DNA from: an uncultured Alphaproteobacteria bacterium
GTDB lineage: Bacteria; Pseudomonadota; Alphaproteobacteria; UBA6615
Direction: 5' to 3'
Length of the DNA: 64,000 nt
Assembly: GCA_943787745.1 (NCBI GenBank)
Contig: CALSNJ010000001.1
Span: 248,001-312,000 of the forward strand
Shown: positions 16,950 through 24,507 of the stretch, in pieces
Position numbering within the stretch: position 1 is the first letter of the stretch
Layout: every line of letters begins with the position of its first letter
Position numbers and translations under genes: made by a program
Notes under the pieces: model-generated
Database searches by the model: none
What the model was told of the DNA's origin: nothing
The model's input: the letters and a program-made list of their open reading frames with translations, nothing else

Positions 16950-17779
16950 AGATTGACCCCGGGTGTGTCGAGGCCGTGGGCGGTCAATTCGCTGGTGATA
17001 TAGGCAAACGCGTCCTCCACGGAATCTGTTCTGTAGAATAGGTCGAGATCGCCGGGGCTGATGGTTCCGAATTCGACCAGCGCATCCATGTCGATAACCC
17101 GATCCCAGAATTCATGCCCGAACAGAATGATCGGCACGCGTTTCTTGATCTTCTGGGTCTGGATCAGGGTCAGGATTTCAAACAGCTCATCGAGGGTTCC
17201 AAATCCACCGGGAAACAGGACCACGGCCTTCGCTGGATAGGTGAACCAGAATTTCCGCATGAAGAAATAATGGAACATCAGGTCGAGTTCACGGGTGATG
17301 TAGGGGTTGTCGAACTCTTCGGTTGGTATCGAAATCGTAAGCCCGATATTGATGCCTTTGGCCTCAGAAGCACCCCGGTTGGCGGCTTCCATGATGCCCG
17401 GACCGCCGCCGGTGCAGACGACAAATCGGCGGTTGCCTTCTTGCAGCCCTTTTGACCACTCGGTCATCTTGAATGCCAATGTGCGGGCAGCTTCATAATA
17501 AACGGACATGCGTTCGGCGCGTCGCGCGGCTTCGAGATCACCGTCACCGGCTTCTGCTGCCTTTATCATGGCCGCCGCGTCTTCGGCAGAATTCAGGCGT
17601 GCCGACCCCATAAAGACGACGGTGTCGTCGATTTCATGGTGTTCAAACCGGCTGAGCGGCTCGAGATACTCAGAGAGGATGCGTAATCCTCGGGCTTCGC
17701 GGCTGTGCAGAAAATCGGGGTTCTCGTAGGATTTCAGACCCGCTGATGTGGGGCCGCGTGGTGTGTCGTCGTCACTCAT
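16946..17779 (-). CDS. LOG-family (TIGR00730) nucleotide phosphoribohydrolase-like protein
   Basis: A 277-residue Rossmann-like protein with the family signatures CTGGGPGIMEAANRGA and PGGFGTLDELFE. Family members cleave nucleoside monophosphates, including cytokinin precursors, at the N-glycosidic bond. About 60 residues precede the core, which marks the longer bacterial branch. It is the promoter-distal gene of a unit with the two dioxygenase-like genes upstream (12-base gap), but a shared pathway is not obvious. Confidence 0.87.
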   Translation of the reverse strand: MSDDDTPRGPTSAGLKSYENPDFLHSREARGLRILSEYLEPLSRFEHHEIDDTVVFMGSARLNSAEDAAAMIKAAEAGDGDLEAARRAERMSVYYEAARTLAFKMTEWSKGLQEGNRRFVVCTGGGPGIMEAANRGASEAKGINIGLTISIPTEEFDNPYITRELDLMFHYFFMRKFWFTYPAKAVVLFPGGFGTLDELFEILTLIQTQKIKKRVPIILFGHEFWDRVIDMDALVEFGTISPGDLDLFYRTDSVEDAFAYITSELTAHGLDTPGVNL

Positions 17780-17791
17780 GGGAGGTCCAGA

Positions 17792-18646
17792 TCAGTCGTT
17801 TGAAAATTCGGGAATGTTGGGGACGGCGCCCCACATGCAGAAAGACTCGTTCTTGAACGGAAGCTGTCGCGGGCGCCAGTCGGCGTCCACGTTGCGCACG
17901 CCCGAGGAATACTCATAGGTCATGCCATCGGGCCCCTCATAGTAGAGGAACATTGCGCCGGATGTCGGATGTCGCCCCGGGCCGAACCGAATCTGAACCT
18001 GCCGTTCCATCAGGAAATAGTAGGACCGCATGATGTCGTCGATGCTCTCCACCTGAAAATTGATGTGCTGGATCCCGGCGTGGTCGGTCGGGAAGAGCGC
18101 AATGCGGTGGTGCACCTCATCAAATGACATCAGCGCGGCATCACCAATACGGTCATTGGCGCGGATGTTGAACAGGCCGGACCAGAACTTTTCGTCACGT
18201 GGGGCATCGCTTGTCTTCAGGCCGACATGGCTGAACTCTGTGATGCCGGCGTCGCGCGCGGGGAAATACCGACGCCCCGAATGAAAGGGGCGCACCACCA
18301 GATCGATGGAATTGCCGGTGGGATCTGCGAAGTTGATGAAGCCCATCACGTGTCGTGCGGCGGCTTCTGCATCGGTGCCGCGGTGCACGATTATGCCGGA
18401 ATCAGACAAGCTTTGCGCGGCGGCATCCAGCGCATCGAAAGTACGAACCTCAAGGCCAAGTGTGTGATCTGACGGGTCACCCTGAAAATAGCAGATGTTG
18501 TGATCCCGATGGTCGCCGCGCAGATAGACGGCACCGTTTTCACGGGCAACTTCTTCCAGACCGATTGTGTTCCGGGCGTATTCAATGGTGGATGGGAGAT
18601 CGGCTGTTCCCAGTCGACAGTATCGAATACCGACAATCTCAATCAT
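17792..18646 (-). CDS. Two-domain VOC / type I extradiol dioxygenase-like protein (copy 2)
   Basis: A 284-residue protein of two vicinal-oxygen-chelate modules. The C-terminal module keeps the extradiol metal triad: His in EFSHVGL, His in GIQHINFQ and Glu in MTYEYSSGV. Typical substrates are catechol-like diols. The ATG at 18646 is used because it aligns with the N-terminus of the neighbouring paralogue (IVGIRYCRLGTADL). It lies 17 bases after that paralogue and is clearly a tandem duplicate. Confidence 0.85.
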   Translation of the reverse strand: MIEIVGIRYCRLGTADLPSTIEYARNTIGLEEVARENGAVYLRGDHRDHNICYFQGDPSDHTLGLEVRTFDALDAAAQSLSDSGIIVHRGTDAEAAARHVMGFINFADPTGNSIDLVVRPFHSGRRYFPARDAGITEFSHVGLKTSDAPRDEKFWSGLFNIRANDRIGDAALMSFDEVHHRIALFPTDHAGIQHINFQVESIDDIMRSYYFLMERQVQIRFGPGRHPTSGAMFLYYEGPDGMTYEYSSGVRNVDADWRPRQLPFKNESFCMWGAVPNIPEFSND

Positions 18647-18663
18647 TGAATGACCCTGTCTGC

Positions 18664-19533
18664 TCAATCTGCAGCGCTTGAACCTTCGAGAACGACGCTC
18701 AAATCCGGGCTGCAACCCCATGCGCAAAATGAGGCGTCTGCAACAGGGAACTGACGCGCGCGCCATGTCTCATCCACCATGCGGACGCCGCAGGAATATT
18801 CGTAGATCATGTTGTCGGGCCCATAGAAATAGAGGAACCGGGCGCCTGAGAGCGAGTGTCGGCCGGGGCCCGCCTGAATGCGAACCTGGTGGTCTTTCAG
18901 GAAGTAATCCGACTTCATGATATCGTCGGTTTCCTTGACCTGGAAATTGATATGCTGGATTCCCGGGCGTGCCGATGGGAACAACGCAAATCGATGATGG
19001 ACGGCGTCAAAGGTCATCAGCGCGGACCAGCCGATCCAGTCGCTGGTCTTGAAGTTGAAAACTGTCGACCAGAACTTTTCCGCCTCGCGCGGGTTGGTCA
19101 CGCAAAGGCCGATATGACTGAACTCGTCGATGCCAGCGTCCCGGGACGGGAAATAGCGCCGACCGGACGCAAACGGACGGACCGTGAGATCGATCGAGTT
19201 GCCGCTGGGGTCCTTGAAGTTGATGTAGCCCATGCAGCGTCGGGCTGCGGCCTCTTCCTCAGTGCCGCGGTGCACCGCAAGGCCGAGCGCCTTCAGGGCG
19301 CTTTCCGCACCATCGAGTTCCTCGAAAGTATCAAGCTCGAGACCCATGGTCTGATCGGCCGGGTCGCCCTGAAAATAGCAAATATTGTGATCTCGGTCAT
19401 CGCCACGGGTGTAAACGAACCCGTTTTCGCGCCCCACGACTTCCAGGCCAATGATGTCCTGAGCGAAGGTGACTGTATCCTCAAGATTGGCGGTGCCAAG
19501 GCGGCAATATCGAAATCCGGTTACATTGATCAT
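18664..19533 (-). CDS. Two-domain VOC / type I extradiol dioxygenase-like protein (copy 1)
   Basis: A 289-residue paralogue of the next gene, sharing long near-identical blocks (GFRYCRLGTANL, DHNICYFQGDP, GYINFKDPSGNSIDL, SGRRYFPSRDAGI, GIQHINFQV). The metal residues His (EFSHIGL), His (GIQHINF) and Glu (MIYEYSCGV) are present, so catalysis is plausible. First gene of a unit with copy 2 and LOG. GGGAGAA lies just upstream of the ATG. The duplicated pair may have diverged in substrate or act together. Confidence 0.85.
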   Translation of the reverse strand: MINVTGFRYCRLGTANLEDTVTFAQDIIGLEVVGRENGFVYTRGDDRDHNICYFQGDPADQTMGLELDTFEELDGAESALKALGLAVHRGTEEEAAARRCMGYINFKDPSGNSIDLTVRPFASGRRYFPSRDAGIDEFSHIGLCVTNPREAEKFWSTVFNFKTSDWIGWSALMTFDAVHHRFALFPSARPGIQHINFQVKETDDIMKSDYFLKDHQVRIQAGPGRHSLSGARFLYFYGPDNMIYEYSCGVRMVDETWRARQFPVADASFCAWGCSPDLSVVLEGSSAAD

Positions 19534-19767
19534 CGCAGTTCTCCCCTGTTTGGATCCACTCTAGACCGATTGAATGTGTCTGACGACACCGTCGCTGATG
19601 GCCGTGCTGCAGCTTTGGGTCCAACATCTCGCCGTCTTTCTATCGTGAGTTGAAGAACGGGCGAAGTTTTAAGGGTCTGTTAATCTCAAAGAAGCACTCT
19701 GGCCTGTGTAATGTCTCGCGCCATGACACCGGGTTTTTGGCAGCTAGTCTGCGAATGGAGTTTTGCT

Positions 19768-20046
19768 ATGTCCCCAGCACAAACCGAGCCCATTGTAGAG
19801 AGTATGAACGAGAGCTCCGCACCGGGTGATCCATTTGCGCCGCTTGCGGCGGCGTTTTTGCATATTGAAGACTCTGCGATTGTATTCTCGGCCGAAGGTG
19901 AGCTGGTTGTCTGGAATCCGGGCGCAGAAAGGCTTTATGGTTACACCTTCGAGGAAGCCCGCCGGAAAGACATCTCGTTTCTTGCGGCCCCCGAAGAATC
20001 CGGCGCCACGATCAGTTTGATTGCTCGTATTGTCCTTCCCCCCTAA
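19768..20046 (+). pseudogene. PAS-domain sensor protein, cut off by the IS element
   Basis: The frame from ATG 19768 (GGAG 7 bases upstream) encodes the start of a PAS domain (FLHIEDSAIVFSAEGELVVWNPGAERLYGYTFEEARRKDISFL), normally followed by more sensory and signalling domains. Native sequence ends at 20030, where the IS begins; the frame then stops inside the IS at 20046. The missing 3' part is not found on the other side of the element, so the gene is a truncated remnant of about 88 residues. Confidence 0.8.
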
Positions 20047-20084
20047 AACTGGGCCACTATTTTTAGAGACTGAAGGGGGATGTG

Positions 20085-20372
20085 ATGGCTCGGAAACGTT
20101 ATTCGGATGAGGACATACTCAAGCTGCTGCGTGAGATTGAGGTGAAGCTGTCGACTGGCAGTGACGTGCCGTCGGCCTGTCGTGGCGTGGGTATTAGTGA
20201 TGCCACTTACTACAACTGGCGCAAGCGGTTTGGCGGGATGGGGAAGTCTCAACTGTCGGAACTTCGCGCTCTTGAGAAAGAGAATGTGCGGCTGAAGAAG
20301 ATCGTCGCGGAACTCGAACTCGATAAGCTGATCCTCAAGGAAAGCTTGACCCACCTAAAGCCCAGGGCCTGA
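20085..20372 (+). CDS. IS3-family transposase OrfA (HTH protein)
   Basis: A 95-residue protein with an N-terminal helix-turn-helix (SACRGVGISDATYYNWRKRF) and a C-terminal leucine-zipper-like coiled coil (LEKENVRLKKIVAELELDKLILKESL). It binds the IS ends. ATG at 20085 follows GAAGGGGGA. The stop lies 23 bases before the orfB GTG, but the orfB frame stays open upstream across the end of orfA, so a -1 frameshift can make the OrfAB transposase. Confidence 0.93.
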   Translation: MARKRYSDEDILKLLREIEVKLSTGSDVPSACRGVGISDATYYNWRKRFGGMGKSQLSELRALEKENVRLKKIVAELELDKLILKESLTHLKPRA

Positions 20373-20395
20373 CGACAGAGCAGGTCCGTCAGGCC

Positions 20396-21214
20396 GTGAT
20401 CCATACGCGTCAGAAGCTCGCGACGTCAGAGAGACGGACATGCCGGGTGATCGGACTGGCGCGCAGTTCTCTGCAATACCGACCGGCCCGGCGAGATGAT
20501 GATGCTCTGCGATTGGCCCTGATCCGGCTGGCCAAGCAATACGGGCGCTACGGCTATCGCAAGATAGCCGAACTGCTGCGCATCGAAGGTTGGAAGGTGA
20601 ACCACAAGAAGGTTGAGCGGATCTGGCGCGAAGAAGGCCTTCAACTGCCGCAACGGCACAAGAAGCGCCGACGGCTCTACCACAAGGATGCTTCGATCAT
20701 ACGGCTGCGGCCAACCCATCCGAACCACGTCTGGAGCATCGACTTTGTACACGACAAGCTCGACAGCGGTCGGAGTTACAAGATGCTGACAGTTCTCGAC
20801 GAGTACACCCGTCAGGCTCTAGCGGTCGCGGTTCGCACCAGGATGGGAGCTGAGGATGTCCTTGAGGCGCTCTACCCGCTACTCATGCGCCACGGCACTC
20901 CAGAATATATCCGTTCCGACAATGGCCCCGAGTTCGTCGCGGAAGCGATGCAGGACTGGTTGGCAAGGGTCGGGATCAAGCCTATCCGGATCTATCCCGG
21001 GTCACCCTGGGAGAATGGATACAACGAACGATTTAACGGAACTCTGCGCCGCGAGGTGCTCAACGCCGAATGGTTCACCACAACAAAGCAGGCTCAGGTC
21101 GTCATCAACCAGTGGCTCAGACAGTACAATCACATCCGCCCACATCAGGCCCTCAACATGCGCCCTCCTGTTCCAGAAACTCTAATCAGGAATGGCCCAG
21201 AACTTGGGGGCTAG
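20396..21214 (+). CDS. IS3-family transposase OrfB (DDE integrase core)
   Basis: A 272-residue rve-type integrase: an HTH_21 segment (YGRYGYRKIAELL) then the DDE core, with Asp in VWSIDFVHDKL, Asp in YIRSDNGPEF and Glu in SPWENGYNERFNG, the last two with the family's 35-residue spacing. It is complete, so the element should be able to move. It is usually made as a fusion to OrfA through -1 frameshifting rather than from the GTG at 20396. Confidence 0.93.
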   Translation: MIHTRQKLATSERRTCRVIGLARSSLQYRPARRDDDALRLALIRLAKQYGRYGYRKIAELLRIEGWKVNHKKVERIWREEGLQLPQRHKKRRRLYHKDASIIRLRPTHPNHVWSIDFVHDKLDSGRSYKMLTVLDEYTRQALAVAVRTRMGAEDVLEALYPLLMRHGTPEYIRSDNGPEFVAEAMQDWLARVGIKPIRIYPGSPWENGYNERFNGTLRREVLNAEWFTTTKQAQVVINQWLRQYNHIRPHQALNMRPPVPETLIRNGPELGG

Positions 21215-21217
21215 ACA

Positions 21218-22277
21218 AGCGGAAGTTCAAAAATCCCAGGCCGCTGATTTTGAGGCTGTGATCGTTGCAGACGGTCTGGACCATCCTTGGGGGTTGGCGT
21301 TTCTTCCCGATGGACAGATGTTGGTTACCGAGCGGGATGGCAGTCTCCGCAGGATCGCGGCCGACGGCAGCGTCTCAAAGCCGATTACAGGTGTGCCCGA
21401 AGTGTTTGCGCGTGGTCAGGGTGGATTGCTGGATGTGGTTCTGCATCCGGATTACCGCTCCAATGGATGGCTCTATCTGAGCTATTCCAAGCCAGGGGCG
21501 GGTGGCGCAAAGACCGCCGTCGCGCGCGCAAAGCTTTCGGGAGATGCGTTGCGTGATGTGACCACAATCTTCGTTGCCGACAATGGGTCATCGGGGGGTC
21601 GGCATTTCGGGTCACGACTGGCCTTCGGCCCGGATGGAAAGCTCTATGTCAGTGTCGGAGAACGCGGTCAGGCTGACAAAGCACAGGACCTCACCAACCA
21701 CAACGGAACCGTGGTTCGTCTGAATGACGATGGATCGATTCCCGCGGACAACCCGTTTGTTGGGCAGGCGGATGTGCCTCCGTCGACATATTCTTTTGGA
21801 CACCGGAACCCTCAGGGGATGGCGGTCCACCCGGTCCGCGGGGAGGTCTGGGTCAATGAGCACGGCCCGCAAGGTGGTGATGAAATCAATCTCGTGAAGT
21901 CTGGTGCCAACTATGGCTGGCCCCTTGTGACCTTCGGGCGCAGCTATGCCGGTTTTGCGATTGGCGAGGGCACAAGTGCACCGGGTCTGGAGCCGCCCCT
22001 GCATCACTGGACACCGTCTATCGCGCCGTCGGGTATGGCTTTTTACACTGGCACGGCATTCCCGGGCTGGGAAGGCAATCTGTTTGTTGGCTCACTCAAG
22101 TTTCAGTATCTTGCCCGTGTCGTGTTGGATGGGACGCGCGTGGTTTCCGAAGAACGCCTGCTCGAAGATCAGTTCGGACGTGTTCGTGATGTGCGTCAGG
22201 GGCCGGATGGATTTCTCTATTTGCTAACCGATGAAGGTGACGGCCGCCTTGTTCGTCTCCAGCCGACTGCCAATTGA
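21218..22277 (+). pseudogene. PQQ-dependent sugar dehydrogenase, 5' end replaced by IS
   Basis: A soluble aldose/glucose dehydrogenase beta-propeller (YliI/Asd type): DHPWGLAFLPDGQMLVTERDG, GGLLDVVLHPDY, SGGRHFGSRLAFGPDGKLYVSVGERG, SFGHRNPQGMAVHP, WVNEHGPQGGDEINL and a complete C-terminus. Native sequence begins at 21218; the upstream frame continues 26 bases into the IS, giving a start at ATG 21192 (residues MAQNLGARQ from IS sequence). The signal peptide needed to reach periplasmic PQQ is absent, so the enzyme is probably non-functional or mislocalised. Confidence 0.8.
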
Positions 22278-22405
22278 GGTGACCGGGTGCTCTGTGAGCT
22301 TCGGCAGGCCGGTTGGTGCGGGGATATACTGTTTGTTCGGCAAGATGGTATGTCATCCAAGCTATGCGAATCCGGTGCGCAATGAGAGCGTGAAAGGCAA
22401 AATTT

Positions 22406-23098
22406 ATGATACGTAAGCTTCTTCTGGGCGTCGGCGCGATTGTCGTCATCGTTGTTGCTGCAGCGGCGTGGATTCTGGTTTCTCCGTTGTTTATTGACGA
22501 AGTCGTGGACGAAAAGTTCCCGGGTGTGTCGACACCGCAGGCGCTGTCTACTGTGACCGGCGATACAAAACCGATGCTGGGTAAAGATGAACAATTCCCG
22601 GGCGTGCCGACGTCTCAAGCATTGTCCGCCATGCCCAATGACAAGAAACGGGAAATGGCCGCAGACGTAATGGCTGCTGCCCGCAGTATGCCGGACAAGG
22701 TCATGGCTGAGGTCAAAGAACCCCTGGCCAGATCGGGGGAGCCGGTCGTTTTGCGCACCGGGGTGTTCCGGGATGCCGACCGTGTCCATAAGGGAAGTGG
22801 TGATGCCATTCTGTATCGGCTGGCAAATGGTGAAAACGTTCTGCGTTTTGAGAACCTGAAGGTCACCAATGGCCCGGATCTTCATGTTTATCTGGTCAGG
22901 CACCCCGGACCCAAAGAATCATCAGATGTTACAGCAGATAATTACATCGATCTTGGCCCACTCAAGGGAAATATCGGGAACCAGAACTACGCGATTCCTG
23001 CCGGTGCGGATGTAGGACCGGTTGGTAGCGTGGTCGTCTGGTGTCAGGCCTTCGGTGTGCTCTTTTCGGCTGCCGCGCTGTCTCCGGCGGGCAGTTAA
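22406..23098 (+). CDS. DM13-domain membrane-anchored protein
   Basis: A 230-residue protein with one N-terminal membrane anchor (LLLGVGAIVVIVVAAAAWILV) and a C-terminal DM13 domain (VVLRTGVFRDADRVHKGSGDAILY, LRFENLKVTNGPDLHVYLVRH, YIDLGPLKGNIGNQNYAIP, VVVWCQAFGVLFS). The near-terminal Cys is the conserved residue thought to serve redox in this family. Between them lies a doubled motif (FPGVSTPQALS and, 26 residues later, FPGVPTSQALS). ATG follows a GAAAGGC site. Confidence 0.8.
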   Translation: MIRKLLLGVGAIVVIVVAAAAWILVSPLFIDEVVDEKFPGVSTPQALSTVTGDTKPMLGKDEQFPGVPTSQALSAMPNDKKREMAADVMAAARSMPDKVMAEVKEPLARSGEPVVLRTGVFRDADRVHKGSGDAILYRLANGENVLRFENLKVTNGPDLHVYLVRHPGPKESSDVTADNYIDLGPLKGNIGNQNYAIPAGADVGPVGSVVVWCQAFGVLFSAAALSPAGS

Positions 23099-23181
23099 CC
23101 GGCTGACCAAGGTCGCGCGGGCTTCGACGCCGGATATCATTCATTTGGGACGACCGAACGGTCTATCGGGGAGAACAGGCC

Positions 23182-24045
23182 ATGCGCCTTTGCAGATTTG
23201 ACGATGACAAAGTCGGATTGATCCGCGGGGATCAGGTCTTTGACGCCACCGCGGCCCTTGTGCATTTGCCCGCACTAAACTGGCCGGTGCCGTTGGGTGA
23301 TCATCTGATTGCCAATCTGGATGCGATGCGCCCCGCGCTGGAAACAGCTGCGGATGAGTCCCGGCCGGTTTCCATTGAGTCTGTTGCCCTCATGAGTCCT
23401 GTGGCCAATCCGGGCAAGATCATTGGCGCGCCGGTCAATTATCACAAACACCATGAAGAAGCGGTCGCCGATAGCGAGATCAACCTCGGGCGCGAAATCA
23501 AGACCATCGACACCTATGGCCTGTTCATGAAGGCCAACAGCTCGCTCGTGGGGCCATCGGAAGGCGTCGCGCTACGTTTTACCGACCGGCGAAATGACCA
23601 TGAGGTCGAGCTTGCGATGGTGATTGGGCAGGGTGGGTCTGACATTTCACGTGCCGACGCCATGGATCATGTGGCGGCCTATGCAATTGGCCTTGATATG
23701 ACTGTTCGTGGCACCGAGGACCGCAGTCTGAGAAAGGGTGTCGACTCCTACTCGGTACTCGGTCCGTGGCTGGTGACGGCGGATGAAATCGCCAATCCGG
23801 ATAATCTTGATCTCGAAATTCTGGTGAACGAAGAAACGCGCCAGAAGTCCAACACCCGGAACATGATTTTCGATTGTGCCCGACTGATCGAATACGCTTC
23901 AGCGTTTATGACGCTGTATCCCGGCGACATCATTATGACCGGGACCCCTGAAGGGGTTGGGCCGGTGGTACCCGGCGACACCATGCATGCCTGGGTCGAG
24001 GGTGTTGGGAGAATGTCCGTTCCGGTTCGCGCCCACAAATCGTGA
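23182..24045 (+). CDS. Fumarylacetoacetate hydrolase (FAH) family protein
   Basis: A 287-residue FAH-fold hydrolase or isomerase: KIIGAPVNYHKH, FMKANSSLVGPSE, DHEVELAMVIGQGG (metal-binding Glu/Asp), YAIGLDMTVRG and MTGTPEGVGPVVPGD. Family members cleave acylpyruvates such as fumarylpyruvate, the product that follows gentisate ring cleavage. A gentisate dioxygenase-like gene lies 3 kb downstream, separated by copper genes, so a link is possible but not shown. Confidence 0.85.
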   Translation: MRLCRFDDDKVGLIRGDQVFDATAALVHLPALNWPVPLGDHLIANLDAMRPALETAADESRPVSIESVALMSPVANPGKIIGAPVNYHKHHEEAVADSEINLGREIKTIDTYGLFMKANSSLVGPSEGVALRFTDRRNDHEVELAMVIGQGGSDISRADAMDHVAAYAIGLDMTVRGTEDRSLRKGVDSYSVLGPWLVTADEIANPDNLDLEILVNEETRQKSNTRNMIFDCARLIEYASAFMTLYPGDIIMTGTPEGVGPVVPGDTMHAWVEGVGRMSVPVRAHKS

Positions 24046-24052
24046 GTACGCC

Positions 24053-24083
24053 TTGACCTTCCAGTTACTGGAGGGTCTATCTG
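24053..24083 (+). promoter_or_regulatory. CueR-type operator-promoter
   Basis: TTGACC (24053-24058) and TATCTG (24078-24083) are separated by 19 bases, the overlong spacing characteristic of MerR-family promoters. Between and overlapping them lies a dyad, ACCTTCCAGT-T-ACTGGAGGGT (24056-24076), with one mismatch. CueR would bind it and untwist it when copper is present, driving cueR and copA together. Confidence 0.85.
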
Positions 24084-24104
24084 TGTCCTGACACAAGGAT
24101 ACAG

Positions 24105-24506
24105 ATGATGAATATCAGTCAGGCTGCAAAGCGCACGGAACTGCCACCCAAAACAATCCGTTATTACGAAGAGATCGGGCTCGTGGCACCAGCGCGCCGG
24201 CTCGACAATGGCTATCGCGACTATTCCGAGCGGGAGATTCACACGCTGCGATTTGTCGCGCGGGCGCGCAGTCTGGGCTTTCCGGTCGAGGAGTGTCGGG
24301 CGCTGGTGGCCTTGTATGGGGACACAACGCGGAAAAGCGGTGATGTCAAGGATATCGCACTTCGGCGTATTGCCGAGATCGATGGCAAAATCCGGGAGCT
24401 GGAAAGCATGCGTGCGACACTCGGTCATCTGGCTGAGAAATGTCATGGCGATGATCGCCCGGACTGCCCGATCCTCAATGAATTCGCAGATGGGCCGGGG
24501 GCCTGA
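24105..24506 (+). CDS. cueR: CueR-like copper-responsive MerR regulator
   Basis: A 133-residue MerR regulator: N-terminal winged helix ([25 protein letters not shown]), dimer coiled coil, and the C-terminal metal loop [11 protein letters not shown], giving the two cysteines separated by seven residues that bind Cu(I) in CueR. It lies in one operon with copA (1-base gap) behind a MerR-type promoter. Start at ATG 24105 or 24108, with AAGGA upstream. Confidence 0.93.
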   Translation: MMNISQAAKRTELPPKTIRYYEEIGLVAPARRLDNGYRDYSEREIHTLRFVARARSLGFPVEECRALVALYGDTTRKSGDVKDIALRRIAEIDGKIRELESMRATLGHLAEKCHGDDRPDCPILNEFADGPGA

Positions 24507-24507
24507 T

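Larger units (their letters stand above)
20031..21217 (+). mobile_element. Intact IS3-family (IS407-like) insertion sequence, 1187 bp
   Basis: Imperfect terminal inverted repeats: the left end (20031-20068) begins TGTCCTTCCCCCC and the right end read inward (21217-21180) begins TGTCTAGCCCCC; both share CTGGGCCA and end TTAGAG. It holds orfA and orfB in the -1 arrangement usual for IS3. The bases flanking it (GTAT on the left, AGCG on the right) do not match, so there is no 3-4 bp target duplication. Both neighbours are broken genes. This suggests a deletion or recombination next to the element after insertion. Confidence 0.92.

Noticed and set aside
20027-21221. A target-site duplication for the IS element
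   Set aside because: Flanking GTAT and AGCG do not match at 3 or 4 bases.
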